Source: Nereocystis luetkeana (taxonomy: Eukaryota; Sar; Phaeophyceae; Laminariales; Laminariaceae). Taken from it: DNA of 64,000 nt. Positions 9,572 to 20,057 of the stretch are shown one piece after another. The position numbers and the translations under genes are program-made. Under the pieces are notes generated by a model that worked only from the letters and a program-made list of their open reading frames with translations, did not search any database and had not been told where the DNA came from. Within the stretch, counting starts at the first letter, position 1. Every line of letters starts with the position of its first letter. Where the stretch lies: assembly GCA_031213475.1 (NCBI GenBank), contig JARUPZ010000014.1, positions 5,108,556-5,172,555 of the forward strand, given 5' to 3'.

Positions 9572-12500
9572 ATGAGAGCAGACGACGATAGGTTAGCAGC
9601 GTCGCGAAACGGGCAACAGTTGTGGGTCCAGGGAAGGCTCTGGAACCCCAGGAGAGTAGCGGGTCGCATTCCGGTAGGTATTCTCATCGACACGGGCGCC
9701 GGGGGGGGTAACTATATTTCTCTGGCATTTTGGCGTAGTGTCCAGGCGTGGGGAGGCGGCGCAGGGCAGCGCAAGCTGAGTCGTCGGGGTAGGGGTTCGC
9801 TGCAGGCGGCGAACCCGGCCGGGAGCAAGGTCCCCGGCATGGAGATTATGGGATCGACGGTGTTGCCCATCGTACTGCCTCCGGAGGATAAGGCCCGGGA
9901 CATATCGGTAAGGGTGGTGCGGGATCTGCCGTACGCGTTCATCCTGGGGGCGAGTTTCTTTCGGTCTAACAGCAGTGTTATCTCGCTCGGAGAAGGGAGG
10001 GGGTTCCAGCCGTCGCCCGGAGCCCCGTGGGTGCCTTTCCAGCCGCGCAGTGCGGCTGCTAAGCACTCTTGGGAACGGTACTGTGCAATCAAACCCTCTC
10101 TCGATGATACACCCTCACTCACGCCGTCCCCAGCGCCCCCGTTAGCCCCGCCCCTCCCGATATGTTCCGTAGGTCAGGCAGCCTGGGAGGACGACGGAAC
10201 CCTACAGTGGGAGTTGCGACTGTCGCGGCAGGTAGAGGTGCCGGGATTCGTAGGAGTGGCGGCCGAGGGGTATGTAAGGGGACCCCAACCCAGCGAAAGG
10301 CAGCTGGTACTGATCCAGCCGGTGTTGCAGTATGACACCGACAACGGAGCAGTGGTAGGGATGGCGAGAGGAGTGCAATGGTGGGAGCCAGGTACCCCGT
10401 TGTACTGCAAGGTGGTTAACACCGGCAAGGCGGCCGTCGTAGTGCGGAGCGGACACCCGATTGCGAAAGTCATTGCCCTTAATGTGAAGGATGAGGGTCG
10501 ATTCCGCGCATTATTCATTTACCCGCCCCCTGACCCCGTCCCGGAGCCCCCTGACGACCCCCCGTCTGTCCCCGACGCGGGCTGCACCGAGACCCCGACG
10601 CGAGGGGTGGAGTTGTCCGACGCCAACATCGGGCAACTCAGCGTGGCTCAGAAGAATCAGCTGATGAATACCCTGAGGCCCCAGAATGTGGCAGGATTAT
10701 TCCCGGAGGACACGAAGAGAGTCCGGGCGTGCACGGTAAGAGAGTTGCGAATTCCCCTGATTGACGAAGAGTGCGCGCCGATCGCAGCGAAGCAACAGCG
10801 CTTCTCGCCGGAGCAGGCAGACGCTATCCAGAGAGAGGTGAAGAAACTAGCCGAAGCAGGAATTATCCGTAAATCCACATCCGCCTGGGCCGCTCGATGC
10901 GTAACGGTTCGTAAGAAAGACGGTACGTTGCGCTTGTGCCAGGACTACCGTGGCCTCAACGGTTGCATGTTGAATCACAGCGGTGGGGTGGGGAATATTC
11001 AGACAATTTTCCAGAGGTTGGCCGGTAGCGCATGGTTCACGTCGATTGATTTGGCGTCGGGGTTTTTCCAGCTTCCTATCGCAGAGCCGGATCGCCACAA
11101 AACGGCGTTCCGGGACGCCTTCGGGCAGCTGTGGGAGTATGAGCGGTGTGGCTTCGGCTTGAAGATATTACCGCCGGCGTTCGCGAGCATGGTAACGGAC
11201 TTGCTGGGAGACTTGAAAGCGAACGGGGTAGAGAACTATCTTGACGACATTTTGATCTACAGCGCGGACTTTGAGGGGCACCTGACCCTCGTGGAAAAGG
11301 TACTCCATAGTTTGCAAGCGGGAGGGCTTTCGGTGAACTTTGCAAAGTCTAGATGGTGTTGTGCGAGCTTGGAGTTTGTCGGCATGGTCGTTGACCGGCA
11401 GGGCGTGCGACCGGCAGAGTCCAAAATAGCGGCGGTAGCGGAACTCTCCCCACCGGGAACGGTTGAGGAGTTGCGCGCGTTTCTTGGCATGACGGGATAC
11501 CTGAGGCAGTTCGTCGAGCGATACAGCATACTAGCCGCGCCGCTTACTGACATTTGGCGGGACAAAGCCTTTGCCTCTAAGCGCTCCCGGCGCACCCTGA
11601 TTCCGTGGACCGAACATCAACAGCACGCCTTCCTGTCCCTTAAGGCGGCCCTGACGTCGTTCCCCATTCTCGCGTTCCCCGTTTGGGACAAGCCGTTCGC
11701 TCTTCACACAGATGCGAGCGCCGCGGGGGCTGGCGCCGCCCTGACGCAAGAAATCGACGGCAAGGAGAGAGTCCTCGCCTACGCGAGCCACCGTTGGTCG
11801 GCAACCGATGCACGCAGGGGGGCGACGGAAAGGGAGTGTATGGCGGTACTGTGGGCAGTGGTGCACTTTCGGCCGTATTTAGCTGGTAGTCCGTTCACGC
11901 TGTTTACTGACTGCTCCGCGCTCACCTGGCTGTTTCGTAGCCGCGACCTAGACCCCAAGCTGTACCGCTGGTCGCTGCGTCTTGCCGAGTTCGACATAAT
12001 CATGCGATGGCGGGCGGGCTTGTCTCACCAGGTACCGGACGCGTTGTCGCGCTTGCTCCGGCCGGGCCCCCCCGCAGACTCCATCGATGACTCTTTTCCC
12101 GACGACGCGACCTCCGGCAAGCCGAGCGATTACGTAGGGCCGCGAGGGCCGGTTCTGGATGGTGTCCTGTTGAGAGAGCTGGAGCCCGCTAGGGAAGGGG
12201 TGGTAGACCCGGGGGGGGTGCGCGAGAAGAAGGTAGTAATCACGACGCGCTCGCCAAGGATGTTGAAATCACAGTCGCTGAACCCACGCCCTTCCGCTGC
12301 GCCCTCGTTGCTCGGAGCCATTGTTGACAGCATCCCGCAGACTGACCCCAGCAGCGCCGGACTCCGAGAGTCGGGGGAGGAAGCCCCGAGAGACAAGCAG
12401 CTGCTCACCCTCGCATTTCACGACAGGCTGGCAGCGGTGGGGGCCGGTGCGTCACCGGCGCTGCGGCGGTCGGCTCGCTCGCACAAGCCGTCGGTTCGGC

Positions 12501-14647
12501 TGCGTCCACTCCCCGATCACACGGCTAGGGCGGTACACGTGCCTCGGGAGACTGCACTGCCGGTTCCCCCAGCCGCGTCAGGCTCGCCGTCGACAACTAC
12601 GACACAGCGGGGCGGTGGTAGGGGCGGCGGCGACGGACAGCAGTCCCCATCGGGAGGGCCGGGTACACGCCACGCGGGCGCGGCGCCAGTACCAGGCGGC
12701 CTGGGCGGGCCCTCCACGAGCGGGGGGGGGGTGCCGCGCAGCGAACGGGCGCCGGAGCGATCGGTGATAGAACGAGCCATCGAGGCGCTGCGAGACGTGC
12801 CAGGGCTGGTGAGGCGGCAGATGGACGACCCCCTACTCGGTAGGATTAGGGAGGCCCTGGGGGGTGAGGGAGGAACGGTGGGGGGCGAGCGCGCGCGAGA
12901 TAGAGAGGTAGCACGGTATCTCCTTGACGATCAGAACTTGGTGTGGTACGACCTAGAGCAGCGCGGAATGCTGGAGAGGCGCACGTCGGTCCTGGCCGTC
13001 CCGCGCGTGATGGTAGCCGACTTGCTTGCCTTGGTGCACTGCCAGCATGGGCACCCCGGCGTCGGCAGGACGCTTGCGCTACTGCGCGACCGCTTCCACT
13101 GGCCAGGTATGTGCAGGGATGCGAGGGAGTATGTCTTGTCGTGCGGGTGCCGGCGTAGGAAACGCTCGCGAAGCCAACGCATAGCTATGCTCCCTGCAAG
13201 GTACCTGGAGCCGTGGGAAGTTTTGGAAATAGACTTGCTACGGATCCCCAACACATCCGAAGCAGGTAACGAGTACTTGCTACTGGTAGTGGACAAAGCA
13301 TCTCGGTTTCTCTTTGCATACCCCCTCCCCTCGAAGGAGGCTCATGCGGTTGCGCGCTTGCTACTCGACCTGTGTCTGACGTTTGGAGTGCCCTCGTTTA
13401 TCCGCGCGGACGGGGGAGGAGAGTTCACAGCCACTGTAATGGAACACCTGTGTCGGTGGCTCAAGGTACCGATAGACTTCGGGCCGGCCGACCACCCGAG
13501 AGGCCAAGGCAGTGTAGAGCGAGTAGGAGCGTGGATGCTGGATGTGCTTTCCGAGTTATGTAAGGCGTGGCCAACCCGATGGGACGAGTACGTAGCGCTG
13601 GCATGTTGGATTAAACGCACCATGCCAGACCCAGCCCTGCCTTCCGCTATGACGCCCTTCCAGCTCTTGTTCGGCCGCAGCCCTCGCACGGCCCTTGACA
13701 TGTTAGTGCCGCAGATGGATGACACGGAGTCAACGGGAGGCTTCGAGAACTTTATTGAGGGCCGACGGCACAATTTAAGGGAGGTTCGGGAGGCACTAGA
13801 GAGGATGCACGAGCGCAGGGAGAGGGCGCGCCAGCGCCACAACGCGGCGATTCAGAGGCCGTCGGCGGGCACCCGCGTGGCAAAGGGCGACCTCGTTCTC
13901 GCCCGGGAGAGCGACAGCTCGCTCCACCGGCAGGGGATGGGGCCGAAACTGGTCCACGAGAGGTGGACCGGTCCGTGGAAGGTGGTGGAGGTGGTGATCG
14001 AGGGCCTGAGCGTCGTCATTGAGATGGAGGGCCGGACACCACGCTCCAGGACGGTTTCCACCACGTCGCTGAAGCCGTTCTACGTGAGGCCGGCAGACTT
14101 GCGTCACCCGATGGAGGACGAGTTCGCACAGATGGCATGGGGGGCGGACTTGGGACTCGCGGGGGACTCGACCACGGCGGCGCCGATGTACACGCTGCTG
14201 GACAGAAGGCGGGTGATCAGCGCGTCCGGGGTCGCGCGGTGGGAATACCGCGGCAGGTACTTGGACGGGGTCGCATCAGATTGGGTCTCCGAAGCAGAGT
14301 CTTTGGATAGCTTTACCCCGTTGCAGCTGGACACGTTTCACGCGCTATGGAACTTACACGCTCCGAGAAGCGAGGCGACCCGTCGCCCGGCCCAAGACAT
14401 GGGGGGGAAGGGACGGCCGACGCTGACTAGACAGCAAGCGTTGGCAAGGTTCCCGATCGGCACGAAGATATCCAGGTCGTACGAGGACGGCAACGGGAAG
14501 GCAAGCCGGTTGGGGCAGGTCTACGACTTCTACTCGCCGTACTGGCGAGTCCGGTTCTCCGACAACGACTGGGAGGAGCTAACGGCCTCGGAGATGAAGA
14601 AATCCGCCATCGAAGGAAGAAGCGGGCACCAGGGGGGGAGTCCGTGA
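9572..14647 (+). CDS. pol: Pol polyprotein (PR-RT-RNase H-IN-chromodomain-Tudor-like)
   Basis: This intact 1691-codon frame makes the enzymes that copy and insert the element. In order: aspartic protease with IDTGAG (residue ~38); reverse transcriptase with SIDLASGFFQ and YLDDILIYS (~555); RNase H with HTDAS, ERECMAVLWAV and FTDCSAL (~713-790); a long Gly/Pro/Ser-rich linker (~840-1090); integrase with an HHCC-like finger (~1154-1197) and a D, D-35-E core (ADGGGEF ~1279, VER ~1315); a WTGPWKV module (~1468); a chromodomain-like stretch (LLDRRR...WEYRGRYLDG...SDWVSE, ~1540-1590); and a Tudor/Agenet-like end (GTKISRSYEDG...YWRVRFSDNDWEEL, ~1628-1676). The finger ends C-x-C instead of C-x2-C. 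The frame is open upstream of its ATG to the gag UGA, so it may be made by readthrough. Confidence 0.95.
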   Translation: MRADDDRLAASRNGQQLWVQGRLWNPRRVAGRIPVGILIDTGAGGGNYISLAFWRSVQAWGGGAGQRKLSRRGRGSLQAANPAGSKVPGMEIMGSTVLPIVLPPEDKARDISVRVVRDLPYAFILGASFFRSNSSVISLGEGRGFQPSPGAPWVPFQPRSAAAKHSWERYCAIKPSLDDTPSLTPSPAPPLAPPLPICSVGQAAWEDDGTLQWELRLSRQVEVPGFVGVAAEGYVRGPQPSERQLVLIQPVLQYDTDNGAVVGMARGVQWWEPGTPLYCKVVNTGKAAVVVRSGHPIAKVIALNVKDEGRFRALFIYPPPDPVPEPPDDPPSVPDAGCTETPTRGVELSDANIGQLSVAQKNQLMNTLRPQNVAGLFPEDTKRVRACTVRELRIPLIDEECAPIAAKQQRFSPEQADAIQREVKKLAEAGIIRKSTSAWAARCVTVRKKDGTLRLCQDYRGLNGCMLNHSGGVGNIQTIFQRLAGSAWFTSIDLASGFFQLPIAEPDRHKTAFRDAFGQLWEYERCGFGLKILPPAFASMVTDLLGDLKANGVENYLDDILIYSADFEGHLTLVEKVLHSLQAGGLSVNFAKSRWCCASLEFVGMVVDRQGVRPAESKIAAVAELSPPGTVEELRAFLGMTGYLRQFVERYSILAAPLTDIWRDKAFASKRSRRTLIPWTEHQQHAFLSLKAALTSFPILAFPVWDKPFALHTDASAAGAGAALTQEIDGKERVLAYASHRWSATDARRGATERECMAVLWAVVHFRPYLAGSPFTLFTDCSALTWLFRSRDLDPKLYRWSLRLAEFDIIMRWRAGLSHQVPDALSRLLRPGPPADSIDDSFPDDATSGKPSDYVGPRGPVLDGVLLRELEPAREGVVDPGGVREKKVVITTRSPRMLKSQSLNPRPSAAPSLLGAIVDSIPQTDPSSAGLRESGEEAPRDKQLLTLAFHDRLAAVGAGASPALRRSARSHKPSVRLRPLPDHTARAVHVPRETALPVPPAASGSPSTTTTQRGGGRGGGDGQQSPSGGPGTRHAGAAPVPGGLGGPSTSGGGVPRSERAPERSVIERAIEALRDVPGLVRRQMDDPLLGRIREALGGEGGTVGGERARDREVARYLLDDQNLVWYDLEQRGMLERRTSVLAVPRVMVADLLALVHCQHGHPGVGRTLALLRDRFHWPGMCRDAREYVLSCGCRRRKRSRSQRIAMLPARYLEPWEVLEIDLLRIPNTSEAGNEYLLLVVDKASRFLFAYPLPSKEAHAVARLLLDLCLTFGVPSFIRADGGGEFTATVMEHLCRWLKVPIDFGPADHPRGQGSVERVGAWMLDVLSELCKAWPTRWDEYVALACWIKRTMPDPALPSAMTPFQLLFGRSPRTALDMLVPQMDDTESTGGFENFIEGRRHNLREVREALERMHERRERARQRHNAAIQRPSAGTRVAKGDLVLARESDSSLHRQGMGPKLVHERWTGPWKVVEVVIEGLSVVIEMEGRTPRSRTVSTTSLKPFYVRPADLRHPMEDEFAQMAWGADLGLAGDSTTAAPMYTLLDRRRVISASGVARWEYRGRYLDGVASDWVSEAESLDSFTPLQLDTFHALWNLHAPRSEATRRPAQDMGGKGRPTLTRQQALARFPIGTKISRSYEDGNGKASRLGQVYDFYSPYWRVRFSDNDWEELTASEMKKSAIEGRSGHQGGSP

Positions 14648-14753
14648 GGCGCTTTTGTTTCTGGGCCTTTTGGTCGTTGTTTTTGTTTGGGCACCAGGGG
14701 GGGAGTCCGTGATGCGCTTTTGTTTCTGGGCCTTTTGGTCGTTGTTTTTGTTT
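14624..14753 (+). repeat. 65-bp tandem duplication across the pol stop
   Basis: GGGCACCAGGGGGGGAGTCC and the following bases are repeated 65 bp later. The first unit contains the pol stop codon; the second lies in the 3' untranslated region. Confidence 0.85.
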
Positions 14754-15640
14754 GGGGTTTTTGTGTCTCGAATCCGGGTTGGGGTTGTGGTTTTTATTTT
14801 TATTTTTTTTGGTTTTGTTTTGATTTTTAGTTGTTTTTGGGGGGGGGGGGGTTTGTTGTTCTTGTTTCTTTTTGTTTTGTTTTGTTGGTTTTGTGTTGTT
14901 TTTTTTTCGTTTTGTTTTTGTTTTGTTTTGGTTGGGGTTTGTTTTTTTTTTTTGTTTTGTTTTTTTGTTTTGTTTTTTTTTGTTTTGTTTTTTTGTTTTT
15001 GTTTTGCTTTGTTTTGGTTTATTTTTGTTTGGTTTTGTTGTTCGTTTTTGTGCTTTGTCTTCCGTTTTTTTTCCGTTGGGGGTGAACCCAGGCGCGTGTC
15101 GCTTGTGATGTAACATGGGCGGCCTATTGTGCCGACGGTACGGTGCAGCACCATACCTTAGGGCACGGTCAAGGAGGTTTGTTGGGTTTCATGGGTTTTT
15201 TTTTTTTAGGGGTTTTTTTAGGGGTTTCTGGGTTGTGTTTTTTTTTTTAGGGGTTTCTGGGTTGTGTTGTGTTTTTTTTTGTTTTTTTTTAGGGTTTTTT
15301 GTGTCGTGGGGTTTTGGTGTATTTTTTTTTTTTTTTTTTTTTTTTGTTTGTGGTTTTTTTTTATGTTTTCATTTGTTTTCGTTTTGTTTCGTTTTTTTTT
15401 GTTTTTAAGAGGGATGGGGGGAACCCAGGTTCGTGCCAGTTGTAATTTAACAAGGGCAGCCTATGAGGCCGACTGTACTGTGCAGCACCATATATGGTGC
15501 TACGGTCAGGAAGCGTCGAAGCTGTCTCACAGCGATGCGCGCCAGAGTGGGTTCCAGGGTTCGGCTTTTAAAGGGTGTTTCTGGCCACCCGGCCAGCCTG
15601 CAGTGCAGCACCGTAGGTCGGTGCTTCGGGGTTGAGGGGT
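14754..15640 (+). repeat. T/G-rich 3' region with repeated hairpin blocks
   Basis: Long TTTTG/TTTTTG runs occupy about 14755-15070 and 15185-15400. Two diverged copies of AACCCAGG...CTAT...GCCGAC...GTGCAGCACCATA follow at about 15085 and 15420, with a third partial one near 15600. An 18-bp perfect palindrome (AGCACCATATATGGTGCT) lies at 15484-15501. The apparent plus-strand frames are low-complexity artefacts. Confidence 0.7.
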
Positions 15641-16132
15641 TCGGGGTGTTTGTGTGGTAGCATAGCGGTGTTCTATAGAAAGCGGGTTCCGCGGTTCTCC
15701 GCTCTGGCCATGCAGCCAGGCGGAAACACCCGAGAGGGGGGGTTCGGGGTTGATTTGTTTTTGTCTTGTCCTTGTGTCCGGCCGTAGGGGGTCGATTGCC
15801 TCCGGCGTGCCGCTGCTACTGCACCAGGCTCGAGGCCCTTCGCGTACAATCGTAAAGCGACGTCGGGATTCCGAAGTCAGGCGAACGTGCCGGATACTTA
15901 TGGGCGTAGGAGTGTCGCGGGGTGAGCGTGAAGGAATGTTCCACGTAGTGGGAGTATTCTGTTCGCCGCGTTTGTGAGTAAGGCGGCGCATGTAGTGTGC
16001 GTGCTGGGGAGGGCTTTTCCTTACGGAAAAATACGGCCGGGTTTTCTCTCCTCAGTCTTTCTTGGCATAGATAACCTTGGATCCACCGTCCGGTATATCG
16101 CGTGGCTTTGCCTTGCCCGGCTTAAACCAGCT

Positions 16133-16140
16133 GGGGAGGA
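16133..16140 (+). promoter_or_regulatory. Polypurine tract
   Basis: GGGGAGGA directly abuts the TG start of the 3' LTR, as expected for the plus-strand primer. Confidence 0.7.
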
Positions 16141-16690
16141 TGTTGCGGTGGTGTACCAAGGATCCGAGGGGTTTCCAGTAGAGTTCATGGCGTGGAGTCA
16201 AAAGGGGACAATGTGAATTAGTCCCCTGACCCCGAAGGCGTATGCCTTCCTATGAGGGTCGGAGAGGTTTGGGCGCTCCTGCGTCCAGAACCTCCGGCGC
16301 CGCTAGCTCCATCTAGATTGCTCCATATCCTCGGTGTTCCCCTGCTAAGAAGAAGTACCGGCCGAGACAGCTAAGAGATGGCTCAGCCGTACGCACAGCA
16401 GGATGGGTGGAACAACGGGATTGCAGGTGTCAGTCTTGCCTATGAACTCGAACGAAGCTTGAGTGTGTTGCGAAAGCAGGGCCATGGGGTTGGAGGGACC
16501 CGGCCTGCGAAGGGAAGCGATAAATACACTGTGTTGTAGAGTATGCGTGATCACTGTGATACAAATAAGTGGAGGCCAGAGGCCAGAAGAGGCAATGGCC
16601 TCGATCATGAATGATATACATGTGGCCTGGCGAGGCCGGTGATGATACTCTAGCACGCAGGGCACGCGCACCGCTCGTTCGTCTATGACA
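16141..16690 (+). repeat. 3' LTR, 550 bp
   Basis: Identical to the 5' LTR as far as a manual line-by-line comparison shows. It is followed by the TCCT target duplication at 16691-16694. Confidence 0.95.
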
Positions 16691-18660
16691 TCCTTTCTTT
16701 AGCGACTCTAACTTTATTTGTGGTCAATTAAAGCACAGAGCAATCGAAGCCCGCGGCGGTGGTGTTAACGTTCTAGGTTGGTGCGTAAGACCGACATTAC
16801 ATCGGGCGCGGACGACATACACAGACGACTTTCATCGCCAGCTCAAGCGCTATACTGGAGCAGTGTGACCCCCTGTCGAGTCGTTGTGGTGTTTTTTATT
16901 GGGCAAAAAAAATGCCAAAATAAGTTGCGCTGATCCGTTTGAGCCAAAATCAGGTACATACCACAGCCAAGTAAGTGAAAAACGCGCGCCACGAGCGGTG
17001 TTTTTGTCCATGAAACCCGAAAAGAACGATACTGCGCCTACAGCATTAAGCGGGCCACATGAATGACCTCTTAACATCTGAATTGTTTTGTTTCTTTCAG
17101 AGTGTAAATATCACGGGCTGCACTTGGATCTGCAGAGAGTCACTATAAATAGGCTTCGTTTGTTTCGCCACGGCGGGGGCGCCAAGAGTATTTTCGGGCG
17201 CCCCCCCCCCGTTGACAGCTTTAAATCTTCTACGATTAAACCGTCCTCGCGGAACCGCCTGCTCGGCACGAAATTACCTTGCCGTATCAAACCTGAGACC
17301 ACCTCGACGCGGGGTTGTGCAGACAAAGACCGGCTGCTGTTTTTACTGCTGTGACCATAGAAAACAACAGCGTATACACCACAACAGCTATAAAATACAT
17401 GGAGGTGCTTCGAACAAGAAGAAAAGGCGAAACCACAGCGTATGCATGACATTGTACGCATGTACAAATAAATACGTACTTTGACGTACGACGTACGCGT
17501 AGAGTTTATACGGTAAAATATCAAGAAGAATTTCAACCGAGGGGGGGCAGATTTCAACCAAGGGAAGGCAGACGCACACGGAGACAAAAAAACAGACAGT
17601 GCGCGTATGGTCTCTCTGCCTGGTTCAAATTTGGACAAAATCAGTTGAAAGCTAGACAGAGTAGAAAAAAAAGGTAGATCTTGGCCGTTTCGTGCCAAAA
17701 TCAGTCTTAGGATGTCAGCCTGGGTAATAGCAGGGTTCCTGGGGTGTTTTTGTACCTACCTCCTTTTAATATGGAATTGATTTTAGCCGAAAAGGGGCCA
17801 GGTATACCTGGTTTTGGCGAAAATACTTTTTTATTTCCTTTTTATCCTCCCGCGGATTGGTAGGAATCGCACTTCCACGTTCCAATTTCGTGTCGTGTGT
17901 CAATTCAACCTATAGCTCCCGTTGCAACATCAGCACAGGTTGCTGTTGCTACTGGCGCTTGGGCACGTTGACCCGACTTGTGGTGGTGCCTATAGTTGAA
18001 TCTAGGTATCGATGCTGGAGCGCCTGAGGGTCTCCGACGAAGAACAGTTGAATCTTCATCGTTTCCAATTTTTGCCTGCACTGTTCATCACATACATGCC
18101 GATAAATACAATAATACCAGGTACCAGGTATCGTATGATGGCTGGTCTCGGGCTGACTGCGTGTACGTTCTATATGTGGGGTCTATATGTCACGTATCAG
18201 TCACGTTGATTACCGGCACAAATCACCACAGGAGCTACGTTGAGCGTGCTGTGTGCGTACATGAAGCTAAAGGATAATGTGCCAGGTATAATTTCCCATT
18301 TTGTTTGTTGTTTTACACGTGGTCGATTCCGGCCGCTGCCGGTCAGGAACCAGGACGGGACCATCGTACCATCTTTTAGAGCCGAAGCAGTGCCGTCGTT
18401 TTCGGTAGTTTGATCAAACGTCCGCTCCATACGTGATCGTTAGTGGCGACCAGAGTATGTTGAGTAACGGTCATTGAAGTGTGCTCCTTCAGGCACGCCT
18501 CCCACACCAACAACCGCGAGTGAATAGTATTAATACAGATAGTTCACCCGACCTTTGATGTTGGGGATTCATGAGCGCTGTTGTTGTGGAGTAGCGCAAT
18601 ACAACCGTTTTCATTTCTGATTTGAATTAGAACTTGTCTCTCCGACCATGTCCAGTTTCG
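16691..18660. repeat. Segmental duplication block A, right part
   Basis: Continues the match to block B: 16735-16850 with 49225-49335, then 17975-18660 with 49345-50015. The 1.1 kb between (about 16851-17970) is absent from block B and must be an insertion or a deletion in B. It contains a hairpin (GGGGGCGCC with GGCGCCCCC around 17176-17206) and a few small frames but no recognisable gene or terminal repeats. Confidence 0.7.
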
Positions 18661-18724
18661 TTTCCTCGATCGTCCAGAGAAACAAAAAATGAAATCGAAC
18701 ACTATGAAGCGTACCAGGTACCAG

Positions 18725-18898
18725 CTACGCCAGCTGCATGACGCGATTTTTATTGATTATCTCCCAAAACGGATTGAGGCACAGTGTACGCTCTTCTTCG
18801 CGAACAAGGCAACGCGCGAAGATCTGTGCAACTGGATGGTCTAACAGGCTGACCGCGACAAGGAATCCTCCGGCCAAAGAGGTACTTATCGAAAAGCA
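18725..18898 (-). CDS. Candidate terminal exon of an unknown spliced gene
   Basis: Minus strand: an acceptor-like TTGACACAG is followed by a 58-codon frame ending TAG, beginning CFSISTSLAGGFLVAVSLLD and ending with a charged tail. The hydrophobic part could be a membrane segment. The frame composition looks coding, but there is no paralogous copy to test it. It might join the upstream pieces at 19200-19295 and 19956-20057. Confidence 0.25.
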   Translation of the reverse strand, partial: CFSISTSLAGGFLVAVSLLDHPVAQIFARCLVREEERTLCLNPFWEIINKNRVMQLA

Positions 18899-19199
18899 CT
18901 GTGTCAACATGAAAACGAGTTTGAGTACAACCGCTTCTCAGCTGAGAAGCCCGATCAGTCAGAACACAAAATGTTTAAGGCAAAGGATATCCCGTATCGT
19001 AGCCTGCGTCTTACCTATGCCGGGTAAGTCTAACGAAAAGAATGGTGACATACAAATGGGATACCGAGTAGAGATTTGGTTGATCGGAAAGTAGCATGCG
19101 GCTTAGAGCTTCCAGTGTTAGGTTCCTGTGACAAACGTTACCGCTGGCACCCCTTGCGTATCGCTATGATCCGATGACTAACGTGTTTCGGGGCAGAAA

Positions 19200-19295
19200 A
19201 AAAATCCAGTCAGCCTACTACTGTTGCGGGCGCGCACGACCATGTTCTTGCGTCCAACCGTGAAAACGACGAAAGAAGCACCTGCAACAGTTTGG
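19200..19295 (-). CDS. Candidate internal exon
   Basis: A strong 3' splice site (TTTTTTTTCAG at about 19296-19306) precedes an open frame containing VAGASFVVFTVGRKNMVVRA. The 3' boundary is uncertain. Support is only the splice site and the hydrophobic-then-basic pattern. Confidence 0.2.
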
Positions 19296-19955
19296 CTGAA
19301 AAAAAACAAGACGCAGGCACCAGTGGATAGGGCTGATGGCGGTATACCTTGGGCGCAATCTTCGCCCGGACGCATCCTATTCCTACCAGTTTCCATTTAT
19401 AAGGTATCCATGATGGCCTCCCTGTCTGGTGTTACGAACAATAGAGTTCGGCGCGATTCCGCTGACTGCTGGAGCTATGTATCACAATGGTGGGCAGGTC
19501 GTCTGCAATGATACAAACCTATGGATGGATACTAACACTCGTGATGTTGCCTGTGTACTTACTGTCGATCGTTCGTGCGTTCGTTTCACACCGTGTTTGT
19601 TGGAGAGTTGTCGTATGCGTGTGGAGGGTGAATGTGTTATTATCGTATTCCTACTCCGGACACCGCCAGCAGAAGCACAACAGTATCAGCAACCAAAATG
19701 TGCGTGGGCGAAGGAAAAGCTCGTGCTACCCCTCTTGAGACGGTATAATAAAAGTACTGCTGTAGATCAGGATATATATTCAGTATCGGTACAGCATAGA
19801 GCTTACATATCATCTCCCCTTTTTTTAGACGACACAAAACCAGCCGCCGAACAAAAGCTTCGAAACCAACCCGATAGGGTCGTGTTCTCCCCTTCTTCCG
19901 GAAAATATATAGATATATATACACGTACGTGCCGATTGTTTACGCATAAATAAAC

Positions 19956-20057
19956 CTCATTCAGGGCCACCCGTTGGAAGAACTGATCCACGAGACACAC
20001 GGAACTAAACTCTGGCGCCGCCGCGACACGGGCGAGACCAGGCTCAACCCCCCCCAT
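19956..20057 (-). CDS. Candidate first exon
   Basis: ATG at 20055-20057 opens a 34-codon frame (starts MGGVEPGLARVAAAP) ending at GAG|GTTTAT. The GC-rich composition and codon pattern differ from the AT-richer flank. No homolog recognised. It may be the start of the minus-strand gene whose later exons are proposed at 19.3 and 18.9 kb. Confidence 0.2.

Larger units (their letters stand above)
5439..16690 (+). mobile_element. Complete Ty3/gypsy-like LTR retrotransposon
   Basis: The element is 11,252 bp. It has identical 550-bp LTRs bounded by TG...CA, flanking TCCT duplications, a primer binding site starting TGG immediately after the 5' LTR, and a purine tract GGGGAGGA immediately before the 3' LTR. 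The internal region carries a ~2 kb non-coding leader, a 280-bp tandem repeat, a short gag-like frame and a full pol with integrase downstream of RNase H, the Ty3/gypsy order. Identical LTRs indicate a recent insertion. Block B (near 49160-49180) lacks it, so it inserted after the duplication. A standard gag capsid region was not recognised. Confidence 0.93.

Noticed and set aside
9593-14107. Numerous antisense ORFs across pol
   Set aside because: Shadows of a GC-rich coding frame; no independent features.
14655-15408. Phe/Leu-rich 'membrane proteins' and a Lys/Gln/Asn-rich minus-strand ORF
   Set aside because: Products of T/G-rich low-complexity sequence in the 3' region of the LTR element.
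17111-17698. 195-codon minus-strand ORF
   Set aside because: No ATG at the start, mixed composition, no recognisable motif, and no copy in block B.
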